Shown: positions 1 through 5,596 of the stretch, one piece after another
Position numbering within the stretch: position 1 is the first letter of the stretch
How the letters are laid out: each line of letters starts with the position of its first letter
NCBI GenBank assembly: GCA_944392285.1
Contig: CALXWF010000005.1
Location: 1-6,673, forward strand
Direction of reading: 5' to 3'
From: an uncultured Alphaproteobacteria bacterium
GTDB taxonomy: Bacteria; Pseudomonadota; Alphaproteobacteria; RF32; CAG-239
DNA length: 6,673 nucleotides
Notes under the pieces: model-generated
What the model saw: only the letters and a program-made list of their open reading frames with translations
The model's database searches: none
What the model was told of the DNA's origin: nothing
Position numbers and translations under genes: made by a program

Positions 1-94
1 TTTTATCAACGCAAATAACCTGATTCCCAAGCTCAGCCAAACCGACACCGGTTGGCAGTCCGACATAACCCGTTCCGATAATTGCAATTTTCAT
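1..94 (-). CDS. ugd: UDP-glucose 6-dehydrogenase (N-terminal fragment, cut by window edge)
   Basis: Only the first 31 codons are inside the window. They read MKIAIIGTGYVGLPTGVGLA, then ELGNQVICVDK. This is the start of a Rossmann fold: a beta strand, the dinucleotide-binding glycine motif GTGYVG at residues 7-12, a helix, and a second strand ending in Asp30, which would bind the NAD ribose. The wording is typical of the UDP-glucose/GDP-mannose dehydrogenase family, which oxidises the sugar nucleotide to the uronic acid with NAD+ to supply polysaccharide or capsule precursors. The ATG at 92-94 is preceded by a good ribosome-binding site (GAGGA, 7 bases upstream). The exact substrate cannot be settled from 31 residues; GDP-mannose or UDP-N-acetyl-sugar dehydrogenases share this opening. 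Confidence 0.85.
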   Translation of the reverse strand, partial: MKIAIIGTGYVGLPTGVGLAELGNQVICVDK

Positions 95-125
95 AACACG
101 TCCTCAATTAATTAAACCGAGAAAG

Positions 126-134
126 ATTCTAACA
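126..134 (-). promoter_or_regulatory. Candidate extended -10 promoter for the UDP-glucose dehydrogenase gene
   Basis: On the minus strand the sequence TGTTAGAAT fits an extended -10 element (TG, one base, then TAGAAT against consensus TATAAT). It would start transcription near position 119, leaving a leader of about 25 bases that contains the GAGGA ribosome-binding site. The region 17-18 bases upstream is a T-rich run with no good -35 box. The call rests on this motif and its position in the 140-base gap. Confidence 0.4.
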
Positions 135-234
135 AAAGCCGCCGGAAAAAAGAAACGCTATTTAACATTTAATCACAGCCATTACATTCCTAAAATCAGA
201 TTTATAAATTTAAAGAACAAACGAGCGAAACGAC

Positions 235-1854
235 TTAAGGGAGTTGAGCGGTACACAAACTGTCATCCGCCGTGGGCGTCCCCACCATAGAACGGACAAC
301 GGACAGGCCGTCGACGGCGGCAGACACGATTCCTCCGGCATAACCGGCGCCCTCTCCGCAAGGATAAAGCCCTGAGATATTGGCTTGCATGGTTTCGTCA
401 CGCAAAATTTTTATCGGTGACGAGCTACGTGATTCTACGGCGGTTAACACGGCATCCGGATAATCAAAACCGGGGAGCTTTTGCGCCATTAAGGGCACCC
501 CCGCGCGCAGAGTTTCATATACAAAATCAGGCAAACATTCCTTAAGATTCGCCGGCGTCACTCCGGGAATATAACTTGGCGTTACACTGCCGAGTTTTTT
601 GCTGGCACGATTTGCCAACAAATCTTTAAGTAACTGAACCGGCGCAAAATAATTTTCTCCGCCGAGGCGAAAAGCGGCTTCTTCCAACTGTCTTTGAAAA
701 TACATTCCCTGCAAAGGGTGAGTTCCGCCAAAATCTTCCGGCGTAACACCGACCAACAATGCCGCATTGGCATTAGCCTTATTTCTGGCATATTCGCTCA
801 TACCGTTTGTCACCAAGCGCCCGTTTTCCGAAGCGGCGGCCACGACCACACCGCCCGGACACATACAAAAGCTATACAAAGAGCGCCCGTTTGGCAAATG
901 AACGGCCAATTTATAATCTGCCGCACCCAAAGCCGGATGTCCGGCAAACTGATGATAGCGGCTTTTATCAATTAAGCTCTGCGGATGCTCAACCCGCACC
1001 CCGACGGCAAAAGCTTTCGGCACGATTGCCACCCCGTTGCGATAAAGCATTTCAAAAGTATCACGGGCACTGTGCCCCACGGCCAAAACCACACGTTCTG
1101 CCGCTTGCTCATAAATTTGACCATTTTCATCTCTGATGAGCAGAGCACAGAGTTTGCCGTTTTTAATGCATAAATCTTCCAATCGATTTTGAAAACGATA
1201 TTCTCCGCCCAAAGCAACAATTTTTTTGCGCAAATTCTGCACCACCAAAGCCAAATAATCCGTTCCGATATGAGGTTTGGCCGCATATAAAATCTCGGCC
1301 GGTGCGCCGGCGCCCGCAAATTCATGCAAAACTTTGTCTGTCAGCTCATCTTTTTTAATACCGGTCATTAATTTGCCGTCAGAAAAAGTTCCGGCACCGC
1401 CCTCCCCGAATTGAACATTTGATTCGGGATTAAGTTTTCCTTTCTGCCAAAAGATATCAACATCTCTTTGGCGTTCACTCACGATTTTGCCGCGCTCAAG
1501 CACAATCGGCTTTAGGCCGGCTTCGGCCAGAGCCAAAGCGGCAAACATTCCGGCCGGACCACTGCCGACGACAATCGGTCTGGTGTCTAAAGTTTTGATT
1601 TTAGGAATTTGATAAACCGGCAAGCATAATTTTTCAACATTCTCACCGACAAAAGCCTCTTCATTTCCCTCAATTTCCACATCCACGGCATAGAGAGCCC
1701 AAATCTGGCTTCTGCTTCGGGCATCAATTGATTTTCTGGCAATTTTAAAAGAACAAAAAGCCGCCGGTTCAAGGTTTAACCTCTGAGCCGCAGCTTTTTT
1801 AATTTCGGTAGTATCTGCCGTAAACGGCAATTTTAAATTATTAATTCTGAGCAA
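235..1854 (-). CDS. FAD-dependent oxidoreductase, COG2509-like (uncharacterised dehydrogenase)
   Basis: The 539-residue protein matches the architecture of the uncharacterised FAD-dependent dehydrogenases of COG2509. A small N-terminal domain (about residues 1-85) contains the family-like stretch ARKSIDARSRSQIWALYAVD. A Rossmann FAD-binding motif follows (VVGSGPAGMFAALALAEAG at 95-113, with acidic Glu120 at the end of the second strand). Next come FGEGGAGTFSDGKL (149-162), AVGHSARD (258-265), a FCMCPGG segment with two cysteines (329-335), and the C-terminal flavin loop PCGEGAGYAGGIVSAAVDG (498-516). The length is normal for the family and the protein looks intact and cytosolic. The substrate is unknown. 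The start is TTG: an in-frame TAA lies 9 bases upstream, AAGGA sits 10 bases before it, and MLRINNLKLPF is the expected family opening. The UDP-glucose dehydrogenase gene follows after 140 bases with its own likely promoter. Confidence 0.93.
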   Translation of the reverse strand: MLRINNLKLPFTADTTEIKKAAAQRLNLEPAAFCSFKIARKSIDARSRSQIWALYAVDVEIEGNEEAFVGENVEKLCLPVYQIPKIKTLDTRPIVVGSGPAGMFAALALAEAGLKPIVLERGKIVSERQRDVDIFWQKGKLNPESNVQFGEGGAGTFSDGKLMTGIKKDELTDKVLHEFAGAGAPAEILYAAKPHIGTDYLALVVQNLRKKIVALGGEYRFQNRLEDLCIKNGKLCALLIRDENGQIYEQAAERVVLAVGHSARDTFEMLYRNGVAIVPKAFAVGVRVEHPQSLIDKSRYHQFAGHPALGAADYKLAVHLPNGRSLYSFCMCPGGVVVAAASENGRLVTNGMSEYARNKANANAALLVGVTPEDFGGTHPLQGMYFQRQLEEAAFRLGGENYFAPVQLLKDLLANRASKKLGSVTPSYIPGVTPANLKECLPDFVYETLRAGVPLMAQKLPGFDYPDAVLTAVESRSSSPIKILRDETMQANISGLYPCGEGAGYAGGIVSAAVDGLSVVRSMVGTPTADDSLCTAQLP

Positions 1855-1860
1855 AACACA

Positions 1861-1891
1861 TTATTCCTTACAAATTTTAAGCAAGGAATAA
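1861..1891 (-). promoter_or_regulatory. Inverted repeat able to mask the ribosome-binding site of the oxidoreductase gene
   Basis: TTATTCCTT (1861-1869) and AAGGAATAA (1883-1891) are a perfect 9-bp inverted repeat separated by 13 bases. In the minus-strand transcript the downstream arm reads AAGGAAUAA and is itself the ribosome-binding site for the TTG start at 1854, so a hairpin would bury it. The same dyad could instead be a DNA operator. A regulatory role is inferred; only the pairing is seen. Confidence 0.45.
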
Positions 1892-1932
1892 CATTTAAAT
1901 TTAAATCTCGCAAGTCATCTATTGATACAAGA

Positions 1933-1964
1933 AAAACCGTTATTGATTTCTCAATAACGGTTTT
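1933..1964 (-). terminator. Rho-independent terminator of the 77-residue membrane protein gene
   Basis: A perfect 14-bp stem (AAAACCGTTATTGA pairing with TCAATAACGGTTTT) encloses the 4-base loop TTTC. On the minus strand it is followed by a run of T residues (TTTTTCTTG), as expected for an intrinsic terminator. The stop codon of the small membrane protein gene (1963-1965) overlaps the edge of the stem, so the terminator closes that gene and separates it from the oxidoreductase gene. Confidence 0.85.
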
Positions 1965-2196
1965 AGTGAAATAACTCCCACAAATAGTAGATGCCACCGC
2001 AGACACAGCCCAAGATTCCAAGCAATGCTTGTTCTCCGGTCAGACATCCGATAAGCCAGCCCAAGCCACCCCAAAACAAGATAACCAACACCGGCCCCAG
2101 CACCATTCGGATTGCGGAAAGATTGGCCACACTCGTCACAAAATTAAACACGAATATGACCAATAATATGCTTAAAATAAAACCTATGATAACCAT
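1963..2196 (-). CDS. Small membrane protein with three predicted helices, function unknown
   Basis: This 77-residue protein is very hydrophobic. Three membrane segments can be read at about residues 3-23, 31-52 and 56-74, the last two rich in glycine (FWGGLGWLIG, GILGCVCGGIYYLWE). Three cysteines (51, 64, 66) lie in or next to the last two segments. There is no catalytic motif and I do not recognise a family. The ATG at 2194-2196 has no clear Shine-Dalgarno sequence, so the start is less certain than the frame; the only internal methionine (residue 31) would remove the first helix. The case for a real gene is the membrane-like composition, a strong terminator at the stop codon, and two palindromes upstream that could be operators. 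It is flanked by the oxidoreductase gene on one side and the repeat-filled gap on the other. Confidence 0.65.
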   Translation of the reverse strand: MVIIGFILSILLVIFVFNFVTSVANLSAIRMVLGPVLVILFWGGLGWLIGCLTGEQALLGILGCVCGGIYYLWELFH

Positions 2197-2227
2197 AGTA
2201 TGTTTATTTTAATTTTGCGCCGGAGCT

Positions 2228-2261
2228 TTATCCTAAAGGATAAGACTGTCAGAAACTGACA
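2228..2261. promoter_or_regulatory. Two adjacent palindromes upstream of the small membrane protein gene
   Basis: TTATCCT-AA-AGGATAA (2228-2243) and TGTCAG-AAA-CTGACA (2247-2261) are two perfect dyads separated by three bases, about 30-65 bases upstream of the ATG at 2196. Their symmetry and position fit operator sites for a dimeric regulator or a folded leader. No regulator is identified. Confidence 0.35.
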
Positions 2262-2435
2262 ATGACGCAGTGAATAATATAAGCCCCCAATAATTTTTTA
2301 TCAGTTTTTATAATAGCACAAAAAACCCCTTCACGCAAGTTTTTTACTTTTAGCAATCACTTTTCTTTAAGCCCTTTATATTATTACTCATAAAACTCTC
2401 TATCCTGTCATTCCAAAGGCATACCTTATCCTTTT

Positions 2436-2529
2436 CTGTCATTCCAAAGGCCAGCCCCCACGGGAGCTGGCACATTTGGAATCCAGTAAATCCCTGCGAA
2501 GCAGTCCTTATTTATTTCCCCCCTATCCC
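2436..2529 (+). repeat. 94-bp direct repeat, copy 1
   Basis: This stretch is identical, base for base, to 2852-2945. It contains nested inverted pairs (ATTCCAAA with TTTGGAAT, GCCAGC with GCTGGC), so each copy can fold into a hairpin. Similarity continues with mismatches to about 2560, through a GTCAAGGGGAAAGGAGA block. Confidence 0.9.
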
Positions 2530-2631
2530 TGCCTTTCCCCGTCAAGGGGAAAGGAGAAAAGAGGATAAGCCCTGTCAAGGGAAAGGAGTAAGTGTGGGTG
2601 TTGTTAAGGGGAAAGGGGTAAAAGCCTCTTT

Positions 2632-2693
2632 TATTCCCTCCCCCTATGACGGGGACATCTCCTTATATTCCCTCCCCCTATGACGGGGGAGGG
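2632..2693. repeat. Tandem pair of G/C-rich repeats with a 9-bp stem
   Basis: A 23-base unit (TATTCCCTCCCCCTATGACG plus GGG) occurs at 2632-2654 and again at 2666-2688, 34 bases apart. The second copy continues into GGGGGAGGG and forms a perfect 9-bp stem, CCCTCCCCC (2670-2678) with GGGGGAGGG (2685-2693), around the loop TATGAC. It could act as a transcription-terminating or mRNA-stabilising hairpin, but there is no T-run next to it. Confidence 0.75.
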
Positions 2694-2851
2694 TTAGGGT
2701 GGGGGTGATTCTCTTTCCTGTCATTCCAAAGGCCACGCCCTCTTTCCCCTATACTGTCATCCTGAAGGTCACACCCTACGGGCTGTGACACATGGTCCTC
2801 GCCCCCTTATGTCATGCTGAACTTGTTGGTCCTCGCCCTCTTTCCCTTTCC

Positions 2852-2945
2852 CTGTCATTCCAAAGGCCAGCCCCCACGGGAGCTGGCACATTTGGAATCC
2901 AGTAAATCCCTGCGAAGCAGTCCTTATTTATTTCCCCCCTATCCC
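2852..2945 (+). repeat. 94-bp direct repeat, copy 2
   Basis: Exact copy of 2436-2529, 416 bases away. Perfect identity in non-coding DNA points to a recent duplication, recent movement of the element, or gene conversion between the copies. Confidence 0.9.
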
Positions 2946-3033
2946 AACCTTTTCCCGTCAAGGGGAAAGGAGATAAGGGGGAAAATTAAAATAATTTCAA
3001 TACAGATTGCGCGACTTGCGAAGCTCTCTCTTT

Positions 3034-3103
3034 CCTGTCATGCTGAAGCCCACGCCCCACAGGACGTGGGACGTTCAGGATCTCAAATCCCTGCGAAGCA
3101 GTC
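3034..3103 (-). repeat. REP-like hairpin just after the flagellin stop codon
   Basis: The last unit of the repeat cluster folds as CTGAA (3043-3047), CCCACG (3049-3054), a 10-base loop, CGTGGG (3065-3070) and TTCAG (3074-3078). Its CTGCGAAGCAGTC tail ends at 3103, five bases before the flagellin stop codon at 3109-3111. No other terminator is visible after the flagellin gene, so this hairpin may end the transcript or protect its 3' end, although it lacks a strong T-run. That role is inferred. Confidence 0.6.
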
Positions 3104-3108
3104 AAATT

Positions 3109-5430
3109 TTAGAATAACTTCAACACGGTCTGAGAAGCCTGCGAAGCCAGCGAGAGCGAATTAACCGCCAGCTGCTGCGCTGTCTGTAAAGCCAGCATAT
3201 TGGCCGATTCTTCGTTCATATCGGCCAACGTTAATTTATCGGCGCCTTCTTCCAAAACATTAATCAGATTCTCGGTAAAATCCTGACGAGTGGTAATAAT
3301 ATTATAGCAGTTTCCAAGTTCCGCCGAAAAACTGCGCAGCGCCGAAACCGCCGCAGAAAGTTCCTGTACCGATTGCATGATCCCTTCTTTTTCCGCCCAA
3401 TCGGCCAGAGAAAGCGAAATCCCGCTTGATGACATATCTTTGCCGGACACAAGCACCGAACTGCTGTTGTCTTCGTTAAAACGAATCTTAAGGCTGTCTC
3501 CTTTAAGAAAATTAACCCCCTTATAAGAACTGTCGCTGATAAGCGAATCATATTGATTTAAAACCTGATTATACTGCTCCTGATAGCTTTGGGCGTCAGG
3601 TTGGCCGAAAGTCCGGTTCAATGCTTCGACGGTAACCACCGGCGTATTCGGATTCAGAGACATAACCATTTTAAAATCGGGGAAATTTTCAATATCCGTA
3701 ATATCCTGATACATTTTGCTGCCGGTTGACCAGCGAGTGGTGTTAACATCTCCGCCGTAAGGATTATCGGGGTCAAAATTTCCGACAGCTGTCTGAGAAC
3801 TGAAAGTCAGATCTTTAAGATTCATAATTTTCACCGACCCGTTCTCAAGGACTTCGGTAATAACGCCGACGGCTTTTTTGCTGCCGTCATAATCTGCTGC
3901 GGAACCAAAGCTTTTATCTTCATACATCACATCGCCGACTTTGGGAACCGCCGCACCCCCGGCGCCGCCTGAAGCGGCGCCGGAAGAGTTAAAGGGATAA
4001 AAACAATTTTCTACAAGCTGGAAACAACGCTCGCTATAATTATAGCTCTTATTGGAGTCGTACCGAAAGCCACTACCCATAAAGAGTATCCACGAACTGG
4101 TATTATTATACTCAGAGGAGGACCAATAGTATCCACTACTTAAAGGTGCAGCATCGACACCTTTGGCTGCAAGGGTTTTCAAAGCATCATTAATCACGGT
4201 TTTGCCGCTGCCGGTAACCCCGCTGGTTCCGTACCCGCCGGTCATCTGCGAGGTATCAGTGCCATACATGGCCATTAATTCGCCGATCGACGGCAAATAC
4301 CAGTTGCCCTGTCCAAAAGTTCCGTCTTTATCGGTACCCGGCGCATAAAACTGGCTCGCTGCATAAGCAGCCAAAGCATCTGCTCCCAACTGGCCAATAA
4401 TCGCCTGCGTATTGCTCTGGCCGTCATATAAAGCCGACGGACGACTCGCCGTCCCGCCGGAAACGCTGCTCTCAATCCCTTTTACCGGCCCGACAACGCC
4501 AAACGCTTTTCCGCCCGTCGCCGTAAACCCGATTTTATTGATTGTAACATTGGTTGAATGCGAACCGACCGCTGCCAAATAACTGTCCTCTTTGCCGCTC
4601 AGTTCAACACTCATATTGCTGATTGAACAAGTTCCGGTGACAAAAACCCCAGACATCTGTTCCGCATTGCCGCTCATCCGGACATTTATATTTTCGACCA
4701 CATTCTGGCCGCTGCCCCAGATTTGCAACGCCGTCGCCCGGCCAATCGTGTTATCCTGGACAATATCCAGATTTCTGACCGTAATATTCCCGCCCACATC
4801 ATATACAGAACGGGCAAAAGACGTCGTACTGGCTGCGGTGTTGACAATTTTCATATTCTCTATCGTTGCGCCGGATCCGTAGTTATAAATACCGCGCATG
4901 GTAAAAGTGTGGCCGCCGCCGTTGATAACAATGTTTTTGCCGTGTGCCATAATTGTAGAATTAAGGGTAACATCTTCGGTCAAAACCACCTTGGCATTGT
5001 CGGTATCCAAAATCGCCTGAATTTCCGCCACGCTCATATCCGCCGTAATTGCCGTATAACCTTCGGCCAGCAAAGCGTCAACATCGGTATCAAACTCAAT
5101 TTCGGCCTGATAAGGAACAAGCTCGGCCTCTGTCAAAACCCTTTCGGTAACAGAGCGCATTTGCTCCAAATAGCCGGCCGCCGCGCTTAAGCCTTCGGTT
5201 GCCGCTTTAATCGTCTGCACGGCCTGCGACATCGCATCCAAAAGCGCGGTCAAATCAGCCGCGCGGTTATTTAATGACGAAGCCGTGTAATAAGAGGAAG
5301 GATTGTCGATAGCCGAAGATACCTTAAGGCCGGTCGCCAGACGATTCTGCACAATACCCTGCTGGCTCGCAATATTCTGCAAGCTCAACAAATTGCTGCG
5401 CATCGACGCTGTCAACGAAATCCCCGACAT
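3109..5430 (-). CDS. Giant flagellin with inserted beta-helix and C-type-lectin-like domain; DGR target protein
   Basis: At 773 residues this is far longer than a usual 300-500 residue flagellin. Residues 1-105 are the D0/D1-type N-terminal helices (NLLSLQNIASQQ, RLATGLKVSSAIDNPSSYYT, LNNRAADLTALLDAMSQAVQ) and about 612-773 the matching C-terminal helices (LIS-SSYKGVNFL, NMLALQTAQQLAVNSLSLAS). Between them, 145-315 show repeating short strands with N/G turns (VVLTEDVTLN, NIVINGGGHT, ATIENMKIVN, NITVRNLDIV), predicted as a beta-helix. Residues 333-480 form a DUF1566/Fib_succ_major-like lectin fold (YDGQSNTQAIIGQ, GNWYLPSIGELMAMYG, YYWSSSEYNN...RCFQLV). A KVGDVMYEDKS...KKAVGVITEV segment follows at 497-526. 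The ATG at 5428-5430 has AAAGGGG 7 bases upstream. Flagellin ends should assemble into the filament, placing the lectin domain on its surface. The gene lies directly downstream of avd and the RT, which marks it as the DGR target. A filament-like adhesin built on flagellin ends is the alternative. Confidence 0.93.
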   Translation of the reverse strand: MSGISLTASMRSNLLSLQNIASQQGIVQNRLATGLKVSSAIDNPSSYYTASSLNNRAADLTALLDAMSQAVQTIKAATEGLSAAAGYLEQMRSVTERVLTEAELVPYQAEIEFDTDVDALLAEGYTAITADMSVAEIQAILDTDNAKVVLTEDVTLNSTIMAHGKNIVINGGGHTFTMRGIYNYGSGATIENMKIVNTAASTTSFARSVYDVGGNITVRNLDIVQDNTIGRATALQIWGSGQNVVENINVRMSGNAEQMSGVFVTGTCSISNMSVELSGKEDSYLAAVGSHSTNVTINKIGFTATGGKAFGVVGPVKGIESSVSGGTASRPSALYDGQSNTQAIIGQLGADALAAYAASQFYAPGTDKDGTFGQGNWYLPSIGELMAMYGTDTSQMTGGYGTSGVTGSGKTVINDALKTLAAKGVDAAPLSSGYYWSSSEYNNTSSWILFMGSGFRYDSNKSYNYSERCFQLVENCFYPFNSSGAASGGAGGAAVPKVGDVMYEDKSFGSAADYDGSKKAVGVITEVLENGSVKIMNLKDLTFSSQTAVGNFDPDNPYGGDVNTTRWSTGSKMYQDITDIENFPDFKMVMSLNPNTPVVTVEALNRTFGQPDAQSYQEQYNQVLNQYDSLISDSSYKGVNFLKGDSLKIRFNEDNSSSVLVSGKDMSSSGISLSLADWAEKEGIMQSVQELSAAVSALRSFSAELGNCYNIITTRQDFTENLINVLEEGADKLTLADMNEESANMLALQTAQQLAVNSLSLASQASQTVLKLF
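3959..3983. promoter_or_regulatory. DGR-type hairpin/cruciform just 3' of the variable region
   Basis: CCGGCGCCGC (3959-3968) and GCGGCGCCGG (3974-3983) form a perfect 10-bp stem around the 5-base loop CTGAA (TTCAG on the coding strand). It lies inside the flagellin reading frame and encodes the Gly/Ala-rich linker after residue 482. Known DGRs carry a hairpin or cruciform of this size shortly downstream of the variable region, where it raises retrohoming efficiency; the Bordetella phage version has a 4-base loop. The match here is by position and shape, not sequence. Confidence 0.7.
3991..4131 (-). other. Putative DGR variable region (VR) in the flagellin gene
   Basis: This stretch encodes residues 434-480, from YYWSSSEYNN through RCFQLVENCFYPF. 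In related lectin-fold DGR targets the same stretch ends the domain and is rich in Asn at the diversified sites. Here the equivalent sites hold Thr444, Ser445, Phe450, Ser453, Phe455, Tyr457, Asp458, Ser459, Ser462, Tyr463, Tyr465 and Ser466, while YYWSSSE, the core Trp447 and the Arg468-Cys469 pair are kept. Each of these codons (ACC, AGT, TTT, TAC, GAC, TCC, AGC, TAT) can be reached from AAC or AAT by changing adenines only, the DGR signature; the third base is informative only for ACC and TCC. Boundaries are approximate because no template copy is visible. Confidence 0.8.
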
Positions 5431-5470
5431 TCTTCGGCCCCTTTACAAAGTTTATTCTGCTAATATACTA

Positions 5471-5502
5471 ACCTTATCATATTTTCCTAATATAATCAAC
5501 AA
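5471..5502 (-). promoter_or_regulatory. Candidate promoter for the flagellin gene
   Basis: The AT-rich gap between avd and the flagellin offers overlapping sigma-70-like hexamers on the minus strand: TTGTTG with TGATAA at 17 bases, or TTGATT with TAAGGT at 17 bases. Initiation would fall near 5464, giving a leader of about 33 bases with the AAAGGGG ribosome-binding site. No convincing flagellar sigma-28 element was found. The gene may also be read through from avd. Confidence 0.3.
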
Positions 5503-5560
5503 TTATTAACAACCTTTTAAAACGAATATAAATTTATCTTGAACCAAAGCCGTTTTTATC

Positions 5561-5585
5561 AAAAACTTCTCCGAACGGCCTTCGG
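5561..5585 (-). terminator. Weak terminator-like hairpin after avd
   Basis: On the minus strand CCGAA-GGCCG-TTCGG (5585-5571) is followed by AGAAG and then five T residues (5565-5561). The stem is only 5 bp and the T-run is spaced away from it, so it may attenuate rather than stop transcription from avd into the flagellin gene. Confidence 0.3.
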
Positions 5586-5596
5586 CAGCCACCGGC

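Larger units (their letters stand above)
2400..3105. repeat. Cluster of REP-like palindromic intergenic repeats
   Basis: The 912-base gap between the small membrane protein and the flagellin holds no convincing gene. From about 2400 onward it is built from variants of one unit: CTGTCATTCCAAAGGC or CTGTCAT(G/C)CTGAAG, a GC-rich palindrome, a complement such as TTTGGAATCC or TTCAGGATCTC, and a tail AAATCCCTGCGAAGCAGTC. Unit heads are seen near 2405, 2436, 2719, 2756, 2812, 2852 and 3035; the tail occurs near 2488, 2904 and 3085. Between them are G- and C-rich blocks such as GTCAAGGGGAAAGGAG (about 2541, 2957). These resemble the REP-type intergenic repeats of many proteobacterial genomes; the family name is not known to me. 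From 2262 to 2400 the sequence is AT-rich with nothing clear in it. Confidence 0.85.

Noticed and set aside
972..1325. Second minus-strand frame of 117 codons inside the oxidoreductase gene
   Set aside because: It is the same strand read in another frame. The full-length oxidoreductase has all family motifs in order, so this is an out-of-frame shadow.
2319..2344. AAAAAAC/GTTTTTT pair as a terminator
   Set aside because: It has a 12-base loop and an almost purely A:T stem; such pairs are expected by chance in AT-rich sequence and no gene ends next to it.
2400..3105. CRISPR array
   Set aside because: Repeats are of different lengths, are irregularly spaced and are themselves spread over unit and spacer; there is no constant repeat-spacer period and no cas gene.
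2814..3164. Plus-strand open frame of 116 codons in the repeat cluster
   Set aside because: It is composed of REP-like repeat sequence and runs into the 3' end of the flagellin gene on the opposite strand. The translation is low-complexity and Pro/Ser-rich, with no family resemblance.
4723..5190. Plus-strand open frame of 155 codons antisense to the flagellin gene
   Set aside because: It lies entirely inside the well-supported flagellin frame, has Arg/Asn/Ile-rich composition typical of a shadow frame, and shows no recognisable domain.
5431..5560. Flagellar sigma-28 promoter before the flagellin gene
   Set aside because: GCCGA occurs close to the start codon (minus strand, about 5433-5437) but lies between the ribosome-binding site and the ATG, and there is no TAAA element at the right distance.
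5431..5596. Template repeat in the gap between avd and the flagellin
   Set aside because: The gap is AT-rich, but it contains none of the constant VR segments in either orientation, so it cannot be the template for the 3991-4131 region.
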